A DNA stretch of 64,000 bases from CAYVVT01 sp964454335. Lineage in GTDB: Bacteria; Fidelibacterota; UBA8477; JABMPR01. Under the pieces are notes generated by a model, which was not told the origin of the DNA, searched no databases, and saw nothing but the letters and a program-made list of their open reading frames with translations. The stretch covers positions 1 to 64,000 of the forward strand of contig CAYVVT010000008.1 in assembly GCA_964454335.1 (NCBI GenBank), in the 5' to 3' direction. Of the stretch, positions 24,282 to 32,500 are shown piece by piece. How positions within the stretch are numbered: the stretch's first letter is position 1; the number at the start of each line of letters is the position of its first letter. The position numbers were made by a program, and so were the translations under genes.

Positions 24282-25991
24282 TTACTTAATCCGATACCCT
24301 TTGTCCTCATACTCCAGCACCCAGTTCACGATGATGCCGATGTCCAGACGTTCGGTACCGCCCAGGAACCGTCGGTTGCGGAAGTAATATGAGGAATAGT
24401 CCTCCTTGGTCTCCCTGTCCATGTCCACCTTGAGAGCTGTCAGCCGCTCTTTCCACATACGGACGTTTTTGGCCCGGAGATCCAGCCAGCCCTGAGCTGT
24501 CCACTTCTCGATATTCTCAGGAGTGACATCCAGGACCAGGCGACCCTCAAATGTGGGAGCCGAGATATCCGGTCCTCGGAGGAATGTCTTCCCATCAGGC
24601 ATGAGGATGGGTGTGCCTACTGACAGGATCGTGGTTCGTAGCTCCTGATTTTCCAGAATGAGATCAGCCAGTTCCTTAGAGAGGGTATTTGAATCAGCTT
24701 CCAGGATACTGTCAATGGAGCCCTTGAGCTTCTTCAGCATGTAGATCTCGTAAAGGAGCTTCGTCAACCGGGGCGGTCCGAGGAGTTCGAAAGCCACCGA
24801 GTCGCTGCCGGTCTCCTTCTGGAGCTTGTCCATCTTCTCGATGGCATCCTTGCGAATGAGGCCAGCGCGATAGGACGGGGCCATCACGGAGCTATCCAGA
24901 CTGCCGATGATGTCGGTACCGGTATTCCCACCACGGATCTCATGGAGGGTCAGGTCTGCGATCTCCTCCGGGGTAACGAACTCCATCTGGCCTTCGGCGG
25001 TAAGCACTGAAAATTCACCCGCCGAGAAATAGCCATTTTCGCCTGCATCGATGTAAACGGATTCCAGGTATTTTTCCTCAAGCCGTTCCCAGTTCTCATC
25101 CGTGGTGCGTACGAGTTTGTCATGGAGGTCTGTATCGGGGCCCGGGACGCAATCGTACAGCGGAATAAAGCTGCCCTTACGGATGACCTTGCCATGCCCG
25201 ATCTTCTTCCAGGCAATGGCGGCAGTGGGTTTGATCTCCTTGACGATAGGGCTGTGAGGTGTTCTGCCCAACAGCCATAGCAGCATGGTATGGGCTCCGG
25301 CCAGTGAGGATTTACTCATCAGCATCTTGGAGGGTTTCTCTTCGGAATGGGTATAGGGGATGTTGAATCCCATCCCCCCGGTTCCACTGGTCCCAACTTT
25401 AAGATAGAGCTTGGTCTCGGCCTGGTGCATGCTCTCAATGAGGATCTGGACGTGCCGGATCAGCTGCGGAATGTACTGACTCGAGATGATGCGCTGTGCG
25501 ATCTCAACAAACTCATCACCGGCCGGTTTTCCTTCCTGGATCACCTGGATCTCAGCCCTCAGTTCCGCAACGATCTGATAGATATTCTGGTAGGCGAAGG
25601 CTGTGGCCGTATTGATGCAGTCCACTAGGATTTGCGGCTTGTAGCGGTTCATCAGCTGGTAAAGCTTGGAGTTCTGGATGATCTCCTGGCTCAGATCATC
25701 ATAGATATCGTGGATCAGCAGTTCCACCAGCTTCTGATCGTCGTAGATCTCCTTTTTGGTAAGCGTCGAGAGATCCTCACGGACAAATAGATCGCCGGAT
25801 ACCGCTTCGATCTGTGTCCCTTTGTTCAGTGGATGATTCTCCAGGATCGCCTTGATCTCATTGGCTTCATCCGGACGCAGCGAGGTCACCACAAGTTCCG
25901 CAGGCTGCTCCTCCAGGATCTGTTTGGCGATGGCCTGACCTACCAGACCCCACCCGCCGAAAATCATAACGCGTCTACCCTGAATGTCCAT
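24282..25991 (-). CDS. Rossmann-fold NAD(P)-binding protein, 569 residues, function unknown
   Basis: The N-terminus VMIFGGWGLVGQAIAKQIL (residues 8-26) is a dinucleotide-binding GxxGxxG motif like that of short-chain dehydrogenases or NAD-epimerases. The rest is atypical: KVGTSGTGGMGFNIPYTHSEE near residue 200, SSLAGAHTMLLWLLG, a catalytic-looking VDCINTATAFAYQNIY, and a largely helical C-terminal half. Its length is about twice that of a classical short-chain enzyme. GGAG lies 8 nt before the ATG, which overlaps the pseudouridine-synthase gene end by 17 nt. I do not recognise the family well enough to name a reaction; an oxidoreductase or epimerase acting on a nucleotide-linked or acyl substrate is only a guess. 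Confidence 0.72.
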   Translation of the reverse strand: MDIQGRRVMIFGGWGLVGQAIAKQILEEQPAELVVTSLRPDEANEIKAILENHPLNKGTQIEAVSGDLFVREDLSTLTKKEIYDDQKLVELLIHDIYDDLSQEIIQNSKLYQLMNRYKPQILVDCINTATAFAYQNIYQIVAELRAEIQVIQEGKPAGDEFVEIAQRIISSQYIPQLIRHVQILIESMHQAETKLYLKVGTSGTGGMGFNIPYTHSEEKPSKMLMSKSSLAGAHTMLLWLLGRTPHSPIVKEIKPTAAIAWKKIGHGKVIRKGSFIPLYDCVPGPDTDLHDKLVRTTDENWERLEEKYLESVYIDAGENGYFSAGEFSVLTAEGQMEFVTPEEIADLTLHEIRGGNTGTDIIGSLDSSVMAPSYRAGLIRKDAIEKMDKLQKETGSDSVAFELLGPPRLTKLLYEIYMLKKLKGSIDSILEADSNTLSKELADLILENQELRTTILSVGTPILMPDGKTFLRGPDISAPTFEGRLVLDVTPENIEKWTAQGWLDLRAKNVRMWKERLTALKVDMDRETKEDYSSYYFRNRRFLGGTERLDIGIIVNWVLEYEDKGYRIK

Positions 25992-26712
25992 CTGCCAGCT
26001 CCTTTAAATGCTTTATTTCGTCCGGATCCAAGACGCGCCATTCCCCTGGCCCCAGACCCTCAAGGGTCAGAAAGGCAAATGATTCACGGTGAAGCTGCAT
26101 GACGCGGTGTCCCAGGGCCATGAAGATTCGCTTGATCTCGCGCTTACGACCCTCTCGGAGGGTCAGTCGGACTTGGGTGCTATTGCTTAAATATTCGAAG
26201 AAGACCAGTTCTCCCTTTGCAACGATACCATTTTCAATTTCTATGCCAAGCTCGATATCCTTCAACCGGGCTTCGGGGACCTTACCCTTCACACTCACCA
26301 GGTAAGTTTTTGGGATCTGAAAGCTGGGATGAGTGAGTTGGTGGGCAAGTTCGCCATCATTGGTGAGCAGCAGGGCTCCGGTGGTATCGAAATCAAGCCG
26401 GCCAACGGGATAGATCCGCAGGGCATCCGGCAGGGAATCCAGAACGGTTGGCCGTCCATAGGGATCCTGGGTGGTGGTGATGGTGCCAGCAAGCTTGTTC
26501 AACAGATAATACACCAGTTTATCGTTCAGTTTCACCTGCCGGCCCTGGACAGTGACTATGTCCCGGGCAGGATCGACCCGCACTGCTGGCTGGTCCACCA
26601 CCGTGCCATTCAGCTCCACCAGACCTCTCTGGATGAGCTCGTCACATTGACGACGTGATCCCAGCCCGGCATTCGCCAGGAAACGATTCAGACGGATTGC
26701 TTCAACATTCAT
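25975..26712 (-). CDS. rluB: RluB/RsuA-family pseudouridine synthase
   Basis: A 245-residue protein. An N-terminal S4 RNA-binding domain (IRLNRFLANAGLGSRRQCDELIQRG) leads into the catalytic domain with the active-site aspartate in VGRLDFDTTGALLLTNDG and the later LREGRKREIKRIF motif. RluB modifies U2605 of 23S rRNA; RsuA and RluE/F are relatives, and the S4 plus GRLDxxTxG form fits RluB best. In many bacteria this gene follows scpB, as it does here after a 131-nt gap. Confidence 0.9.
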   Translation of the reverse strand: MNVEAIRLNRFLANAGLGSRRQCDELIQRGLVELNGTVVDQPAVRVDPARDIVTVQGRQVKLNDKLVYYLLNKLAGTITTTQDPYGRPTVLDSLPDALRIYPVGRLDFDTTGALLLTNDGELAHQLTHPSFQIPKTYLVSVKGKVPEARLKDIELGIEIENGIVAKGELVFFEYLSNSTQVRLTLREGRKREIKRIFMALGHRVMQLHRESFAFLTLEGLGPGEWRVLDPDEIKHLKELADGHSG

Positions 26713-26843
26713 TCAGAAAAGGTATTGACCCATTTTGTGGTATTTCCCCGCAGGGGTGGAAAGATCGATAAAAGGAACACAGGAGTAAAGGAGTAATGGA
26801 GCTTGTCCCATCGAAGCTTCCAGAGTGAGGATATAAAATGAGA

Positions 26844-27401
26844 TTACACCAGGTTCTGGTCTTCTTCGGGGATCAGCTGATCCACCTCTTTCAACTGGGG
26901 AAGATCCTTGATGGATTGCAGACCGAAATATTGCAGGAATTCTGTACTTGTCCTGTACAGCAAGGCGCGACCCGGGCCATCATCACGACCCCGGATCTCC
27001 AATAGCTTGCGTTCCAATAATGTCCGCAAGGGAGAATCTGAGTTCACGCCGCGGATGGCATCCACCTCGACACGGGTCACGGGCTGACGGTAGGCCACGA
27101 TGGCCAGGGTTTCCAGTGCAGCCTGGGAAAGACGCAATTTCGTGGAACGAGCAAATAATTTGCGAACATAGCTTTCATACTCGGGCCGGGTAACCAGTTG
27201 ATAGCCGCCGGCGACCTCGAACACCTGGAAGGCGCGTCCTGAATCCGCATACTCCTCCTGGAGCAACTCGATGATGTCCTTCAAGGGGATATCCACCTCG
27301 GTATCTTCGCTGATGCTCTGCTGAAAACGTGCTTCGGTGAGTGGCTCCGGTGTCGCAATGAGCAGCGCTTCCACGATGTTCTTTAGCTCAAGCTTGTCCA
27401 A
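26844..27401 (-). CDS. scpB: Segregation and condensation protein B (ScpB)
   Basis: About 185 residues, two winged-helix domains. It shows the family stretch LSQAALETLAIVAYRQPVTRVEVDAIRGVNSD followed by LLERKLLEIRGR and an FLQYFGL end. ScpB pairs with ScpA and SMC in the bacterial condensin. The start is taken as TTG 27401, 5 nt after GAGGGAG; this overlaps the scpA stop by 14 nt. A GTG two codons upstream is the alternative. An SMC gene is not in the window. Confidence 0.95.
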   Translation of the reverse strand: MDKLELKNIVEALLIATPEPLTEARFQQSISEDTEVDIPLKDIIELLQEEYADSGRAFQVFEVAGGYQLVTRPEYESYVRKLFARSTKLRLSQAALETLAIVAYRQPVTRVEVDAIRGVNSDSPLRTLLERKLLEIRGRDDGPGRALLYRTSTEFLQYFGLQSIKDLPQLKEVDQLIPEEDQNLV

Positions 27402-28125
27402 TGACACTCCCTCTTGATATGATAAGATCGTCAAACAGCTTTGTCTGTCGCACCTTGATCTGTTGCGCACGCAGCATCTCCAGGATCGCCAGAAAGGTCA
27501 CCACGATCACCAATCGCGACTGAAAGCGTTCTATGAGTGAAGAGAACCTCAGCTTCGGGTCGGTTTCCAGCCTGGTGAGAATGAAATTGATCTGTTCGCT
27601 CAGAGAAACCTCTTCCAGCTCAACGGCATGCATGGCCGGTTCCTCATAGTTCTGCAGCAGATATTTGAAGGTGAGCATGATATCGTAGAGCTTGATATCC
27701 TCCAACAACCCGCCTGGATCACTGGTTTCCTCCGGTGGTGCTCCCGCCTGGCGATAGAAGTACGGTCTCTGTTGATGCTCCCGTTCGCCGAGGGCAAAAG
27801 CAGCTTCCTTGAAGCGCTTGTATTCCAGCAGCATATTCACCAGTTCAGAACGTGGATCCTCGACTTCCTCGTCGGTGCCTTCCTCAACAGGCAATAGCAT
27901 CCGGGCCTTGATCTTCATCAGTGTGGCTGCCATGAGAATGAAGTCCCCTGCCGTATGCAATTTCAATTCCTTGGCCATTTCGACGAATTCAAGGAAATTC
28001 CGGGTGATCTGGGCTACGGGTATGTCATAGATGTTGACCTCGTCCTTCTTGATGAGGAACAGAAGCAGATCGAGGGGACCCTCGAACATCTCCAGATCGA
28101 TACGGTAGGACTCTCGGATGCTCAT
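27388..28125 (-). CDS. scpA: Segregation and condensation protein A (ScpA)
   Basis: A 245-residue kleisin. It opens YRIDLEMFEGPLDLLLFLIKKDEVNIYDIPVAQIT, the ScpA signature, and ends with the C-terminal winged helix (VTFLAILEMLRAQQIKVRQ). ScpA bridges SMC heads in chromosome condensation. Its ATG overlaps the trpS stop (ATGA) and its end overlaps scpB, so trpS, scpA and scpB look like one message, an order found in several phyla. Confidence 0.96.
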   Translation of the reverse strand: MSIRESYRIDLEMFEGPLDLLLFLIKKDEVNIYDIPVAQITRNFLEFVEMAKELKLHTAGDFILMAATLMKIKARMLLPVEEGTDEEVEDPRSELVNMLLEYKRFKEAAFALGEREHQQRPYFYRQAGAPPEETSDPGGLLEDIKLYDIMLTFKYLLQNYEEPAMHAVELEEVSLSEQINFILTRLETDPKLRFSSLIERFQSRLVIVVTFLAILEMLRAQQIKVRQTKLFDDLIISRGSVIGQA

Positions 28126-29126
28126 GATCTTCCGGGTTGGACAAAACCGATCTTACGGTAAACCTTGCTCATGGTCTTACGCGCCAGAAAGGTCGCCCGC
28201 TCTGCCCCCTTGTCCAGGATAGCGCCCAGGGCCTGCTTGTCAGCCATGATGTCGTTATAGCGCTGCTGAAACGGCTCCAGAAATGCTATTACCAGGTCAG
28301 CCAGATCAGCCTTCAAATCTGCATAGCTTTTATCCACGAAGCGTTCGAGAACCTCTTTTGGATCACTGTCACTGAGCACCGCATACATATTCAACAAGTT
28401 CGATATACCGGGCCGCGTGAGAGCACTTTCATCGATGCCCGTCTGAGAATCGGTGACCGCCCTTTTGATCTTGCGGCGCAGGACATCCGGAGGATCCAGC
28501 AAGGCAAGGTAATTGTTCTCGTTCTCATCAGATTTGGACATCTTTTTCTCAGGGTCCTGCAGACTCATGATCCTGGCGCCGGCCTTTGGAATGAACGGTT
28601 CCGGTACCTTGAATGTCGGACTGTAAGCATTGTTGAAACGGGTGGCTATATCCCTGCTGAGCTCAAGATGCTGTTTCTGGTCCTCTCCCACCGGAACCAG
28701 ATCGCTCTGATAAAGCAGGATGTCCGCAGCCATGAGAGCCGGATAGGTATAGAGCCCGGCGTTGATGTTGTCCTCGTGGCGTTTGGACTTGTCCTTGAAC
28801 TGCGTCATGCGATTCAATTCACCCATGTAGGTAAAACAGTTGAGAACCCAGGCTAGCTCAGCGTGTTCATGGACGTGGGATTGGATGAAAATGACATTCT
28901 CTTCCGGGTCGATCCCGGCAGCCAGGTACTGTGCGGCAAAAGAAAGACAACGCTGTCTCAACTCTGCAGGCTTCTGTCGCACTGTGATGGCGTGCATGTC
29001 CACCACAATGAAGATTCCCAGGTATTGATCCTGGAGGTTCACCCAGTTGCGCATGGCACCAAGATAATTACCCAGAGCCAGATGGCCGCTGGGCTGGATA
29101 CCTGACAAGAGAATGGGTTTATTCAT
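28122..29126 (-). CDS. trpS: Tryptophanyl-tRNA synthetase
   Basis: About 334 residues, a class I synthetase. The HIGH-like motif is PSGHLALGNYLGAM near the start and the KMSKS loop is EKKMSKSDENE near residue 200; DLVPVGEDQKQHLELSRDIA is a TrpRS signature. The start is ATG 29126 with GGAG 7 nt upstream, overlapping the preceding peptidase stop by 8 nt. Confidence 0.97.
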   Translation of the reverse strand: MNKPILLSGIQPSGHLALGNYLGAMRNWVNLQDQYLGIFIVVDMHAITVRQKPAELRQRCLSFAAQYLAAGIDPEENVIFIQSHVHEHAELAWVLNCFTYMGELNRMTQFKDKSKRHEDNINAGLYTYPALMAADILLYQSDLVPVGEDQKQHLELSRDIATRFNNAYSPTFKVPEPFIPKAGARIMSLQDPEKKMSKSDENENNYLALLDPPDVLRRKIKRAVTDSQTGIDESALTRPGISNLLNMYAVLSDSDPKEVLERFVDKSYADLKADLADLVIAFLEPFQQRYNDIMADKQALGAILDKGAERATFLARKTMSKVYRKIGFVQPGRS

Positions 29127-29964
29127 CAAGTGACTCCAATTGTTTCACCCGGTTCAGTGGACCTAGATCCTGTCCCAATATACGTGTGCCTCGGACCGTT
29201 TCTTCCGTATACGATGGTTTGTACAATTCTCCCGCTGATTCGCGATGTGAATTGAAGCGTACGTATCCCGAAGAATGGATGATATCCCCATTGCCAACCA
29301 CTATGGCCACATGGGTTACTCGATTTCCTCTGAAAGAGTAAAATGCCAGGTCTCCGGCTTCCCAGTTCCGCCAATCGGGACCCAGGTCGAGACCTAACTC
29401 AGCCTGTTGATAGGAATCCCTGGGTAGTTTTATGCCGTTCAAGGCGAAGACGCTCTGCACAAAACCGGAACAATCAAAACCCTTGGGACTTCTACCTCCC
29501 CACTGGTACTGAATACCGTGGAAGCTCATGGCTGTGGCGATGATGGTCTCGGCATCTGTGTGCTCGATCTTCTCACGAGGATGATCCGTGATCCAGCCCG
29601 TCTTCCCGTCCGGTAACTTGATCTGGACCCAGCCATCATGGCGATCAAGGAGCGGCATTTCAGACATCATGGTGAGATCCCGAAGAGCCGGTGCCGTCAA
29701 ATCCGGGTTTTCCCGGATCATAACCACGTGGTCACTGGTGGCGAAGCGAGATCCCTGCTCCCAGCCTGGGATGTAAGGGACGGTGTGGTAGTTGTCAATC
29801 CAGCCCTCATAACCATCCTCCAGCCGAACCAGGTCCCAGATGCCTGTATTATCCAGCAACACCAGTTCTTCGCCCAGAAAGGCCTGCGTCATGGCTTCAC
29901 TGTCAAAGCTCGGACGGCGGTAGATGTTCGCAACACTGGTATTGGTCAGTTTCCGTTCTGTCAT
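29119..29964 (-). CDS. Cytosolic NlpC/P60 murein-peptide endopeptidase (YkfC-like)
   Basis: A 281-residue protein with two bacterial SH3 domains (about residues 8-65 and 75-130) then an NlpC/P60 domain. The catalytic residues are visible: C165 in KGFDCSGFV, H218 in VTHVAIV and H230 in DIIHSSG. There is no signal peptide, so it should act in the cytosol, as YkfC does on gamma-D-Glu-diamino-acid peptides released from peptidoglycan. AGGAG lies 5 nt before the ATG. It is followed by trpS and preceded (136 nt) by a diaminopimelate decarboxylase, an Ala-Glu epimerase and MurE, which supports a murein-peptide salvage role. Substrate is inferred. Confidence 0.85.
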   Translation of the reverse strand: MTERKLTNTSVANIYRRPSFDSEAMTQAFLGEELVLLDNTGIWDLVRLEDGYEGWIDNYHTVPYIPGWEQGSRFATSDHVVMIRENPDLTAPALRDLTMMSEMPLLDRHDGWVQIKLPDGKTGWITDHPREKIEHTDAETIIATAMSFHGIQYQWGGRSPKGFDCSGFVQSVFALNGIKLPRDSYQQAELGLDLGPDWRNWEAGDLAFYSFRGNRVTHVAIVVGNGDIIHSSGYVRFNSHRESAGELYKPSYTEETVRGTRILGQDLGPLNRVKQLESLDE

Positions 29965-30100
29965 TCCGTCTCCTAAGTTGAGGCTGAATTTAATTGGCCT
30001 TCAAGAGGATACAACCGTTCCGACATAAAGTTCTAACTGCATGCGAAGAATGCTATGAATCTGAACAGGGTACAGCGATGCAGCGCCCCTGGTGTGTGAG

Positions 30101-31357
30101 TCAATGACCTTCCTGGTATACTTCCATTTCTCTACGCATGATGTCATCGATGGTGCCCCGCCGCTCGATCAATCTGGCCTTGCCATCCTTGTCCACCAGA
30201 ATGGAAGCGGGCAGATTCATCGAGTTATACTCTGATTTCATTGAATGTGTGTATGCACCCACCATGCCCATGACCATCAGATCTCCGATCTCCAGGATGG
30301 GAAAATCCCTTGGAACCAGAGTACCATCCGCTTCAACGGTGAAAACATCCCCCGATTCACAGAGATTTCCACCAACGACATAGGATCGTTTCCCTTCCAT
30401 GGCCCGGTCCTCGGCGCCCATGAAGCTGATAGGATGGTAGCTGCCGTACATGGATGGTCTCGGATTGTGATTCAACCCCGTATTGACGATGGCGAAGTTG
30501 TAATCAGGGGTGTGTTTCAGATTCTGAATTTCGGCAACAAGTGAACCACAGCTTGCCACGATGAACCGACCGGGCTCTATCTGCAGTTGAATGTCTTTTC
30601 CATATTCATCTGAGAATGAGCTGAAACTCTCAGTGAGTTTTTCACCCCACTCCTGTAATGGCATGGGTTTGTCCGTCTCTTTGTATACGACGGGGATACC
30701 ACCCCCCAGATCAACGAAATCTATATCATCGAACTGCTTGGCAATGTTCAGGGTCAGATCCTTGATCCGGAGCCAGTGGTCCAGGTTGGATTCACTACCG
30801 ATATGGGAATGGATCCCCACCAGATTCAGATCGTATTCCTTCAGGATCCGCTGGACCTCGTCAATCTGGTCATGATAGATACCGTGTTTGCTGCTAGGAC
30901 CACCGGTATTCGTCTTATTGGTCGCGCCGTGTCCTTCACCAGGATTGATACGAATGGAGCATGAAGAACCAGGTTTGATCCTTCCGATGAGCCGGATCTG
31001 ATCGATGGAGGAACAGTTGATGAGAATCCCTTTCTCAAGCAATTCTTCAAACACCAGGTGGGAAGCTCCCTCACCGGTGTAGAGAATCTCATCGGTGTTG
31101 TATCCCGCTCGCTGGGCTCGCTTCACTTCGTTGATGGATACGGCGTCAATATTGATGCCTTCACTCCGTACGATCTGCAGAATGGCTTGCAGGGTGAGTG
31201 CCTTGCAGGCATATCTGATCTGTTTATTCTCGTAGGGAATGGCAGATTTCAACTGCTGACATTGATCCCTGATCTCCTGTTCAGAGAATATGTACAGAGG
31301 TGTATGATATTTCTGGGACAGTTCCCTGATGAGGGATTTATCAATATGATCACTCAT
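30101..31357 (-). CDS. lysA: Diaminopimelate decarboxylase family protein
   Basis: A 418-residue fold-type III PLP enzyme. The PLP lysine is K52 in IRYACKALT; HSHIGSE, VDLGGGIPV and IEPGRFIV are phosphate- and substrate-side motifs, and the second subunit's active-site cysteine motif appears as NLCESGD. LysA decarboxylates meso-DAP to L-lysine. It sits between the peptidase and the Ala-Glu epimerase, so salvage of DAP from murein peptides is possible as well as ordinary lysine synthesis. AAGGAT precedes the ATG. Related carboxynorspermidine or arginine decarboxylases share the fold; the CESGD motif and context favour LysA. Confidence 0.88.
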   Translation of the reverse strand: MSDHIDKSLIRELSQKYHTPLYIFSEQEIRDQCQQLKSAIPYENKQIRYACKALTLQAILQIVRSEGINIDAVSINEVKRAQRAGYNTDEILYTGEGASHLVFEELLEKGILINCSSIDQIRLIGRIKPGSSCSIRINPGEGHGATNKTNTGGPSSKHGIYHDQIDEVQRILKEYDLNLVGIHSHIGSESNLDHWLRIKDLTLNIAKQFDDIDFVDLGGGIPVVYKETDKPMPLQEWGEKLTESFSSFSDEYGKDIQLQIEPGRFIVASCGSLVAEIQNLKHTPDYNFAIVNTGLNHNPRPSMYGSYHPISFMGAEDRAMEGKRSYVVGGNLCESGDVFTVEADGTLVPRDFPILEIGDLMVMGMVGAYTHSMKSEYNSMNLPASILVDKDGKARLIERRGTIDDIMRREMEVYQEGH

Positions 31358-31409
31358 TACTTATCCTTTTATATGTTCGGTTTTTCGCGGGATTGTTCCA
31401 TATCCAGAA

Positions 31410-32486
31410 TCAGCTGGGATCATAGACGATCCCGGTACCGGCGGTAATGCCCTCGACAGAGAAATGTGGACCATCAAGTTCAAAACCGCCTTCACATGCG
31501 AAGGGTTTGAGGAGATAGACCGAATCCAGGTCATTATGTGTGAAACACCCAAATCCACATGAGATGTGGACGGACGCAGCCATACCAATTTTTGATTCCA
31601 TCATGGCGCCGATCATCAGCTCGATGTTGGCAGCACGACAGATGGAGATGATCTCCATAGCACCGAGTATACCGCTTTTGGCTACCTTGATATTGATCAT
31701 GTCCGCGGCACCTTCCCGGATGACCCTGATGGCGTCTTCAGCGGTGAATACAGTTTCGTCAGCTGCCACCGGCAAGGGACAATGTTCACGAACAAATCGC
31801 ATACCTTCGAAGTCATCCTTGCGCACCGGCTGTTCGAACATGGCCACATTGGCACCGCGTCCATTCGCCTGCCTGATGAGCTCAACAGCTTCCTTGGGGG
31901 TGAAACCCTGATTTGCATCCAGTGAGATCTCGACCTCAGGAGCATTATCACGAACCGCAACGATGCGGTCTGCATCAGTGGCCACATCCATTCCCACCTT
32001 GATCTTAAGCTTGTTGAAACCCTGCTTGACGAACTTCGCAGCGTCTTCACCTGCCTTCTCCGGTGTCCCCAGGGACAGGGTCATATCTGTTTCCACTGAC
32101 TGACTGACTCCACCGAACATCATATACAGGGGAACGCCCATGGCTTTGCCGAAGGCATCGAGGACAGCGATCTCCAATCCGCTGTGTGCCGCGACCTGGT
32201 TCCGCACGAAGGCACGTGTTTCCGTAAGGATCCCCCGCCAGAAGCGAACATCCCTGCCCACCACCAGGTGCCGGAGCTGATCGATGACGGCGATGACCGT
32301 GGCCTGCGTGTCGCCAGTGGTATAGGGTGAAGGCGCCACTTCACCGTAACCGGTGGTCCCGTCCTCAAGTTCGACACGGATCAATACATTCCAGGCGGCA
32401 TCCTTCATTCCTGTGGCAACTTTGAAGGGTTCCCACAAAGGCAGATCAAATGATTCTGCCTTCAATTCACGAATAATGGTAGACAT
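31410..32486 (-). CDS. L-Ala-D/L-Glu epimerase (enolase superfamily dipeptide epimerase)
   Basis: About 358 residues, a muconate-lactonising-enzyme type barrel. Visible catalytic residues are K161/K163 (LKIKVG), metal ligands D190, E218 and D243, base K267 (NIKVAKSG) and the dipeptide-epimerase marker D319-x-D321 (NDLDS). Positions match those of the B. subtilis YkfB enzyme within a residue or two. It inverts the second residue of L-Ala-D-Glu from murein so it can be cleaved and used. The ATG at 32486 follows AAAGG; a GTG overlapping the murE stop (32504) is the alternative. Neighbours MurE, LysA and NlpC/P60 fit this role. Confidence 0.9.
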   Translation of the reverse strand: MSTIIRELKAESFDLPLWEPFKVATGMKDAAWNVLIRVELEDGTTGYGEVAPSPYTTGDTQATVIAVIDQLRHLVVGRDVRFWRGILTETRAFVRNQVAAHSGLEIAVLDAFGKAMGVPLYMMFGGVSQSVETDMTLSLGTPEKAGEDAAKFVKQGFNKLKIKVGMDVATDADRIVAVRDNAPEVEISLDANQGFTPKEAVELIRQANGRGANVAMFEQPVRKDDFEGMRFVREHCPLPVAADETVFTAEDAIRVIREGAADMINIKVAKSGILGAMEIISICRAANIELMIGAMMESKIGMAASVHISCGFGCFTHNDLDSVYLLKPFACEGGFELDGPHFSVEGITAGTGIVYDPS

Positions 32487-32500
32487 GGATCCTTTCCCTT

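Noticed and set aside
26806..26836. Imperfect hairpin GGAAGCTT/AAGCTCC after scpB
   Set aside because: A bulged 7-bp stem without a following T-run does not qualify as a terminator.
30060..30100. CAGGG...CCCTG inverted repeat after lysA
   Set aside because: Five-base stem with a large loop and no T-run; chance level.
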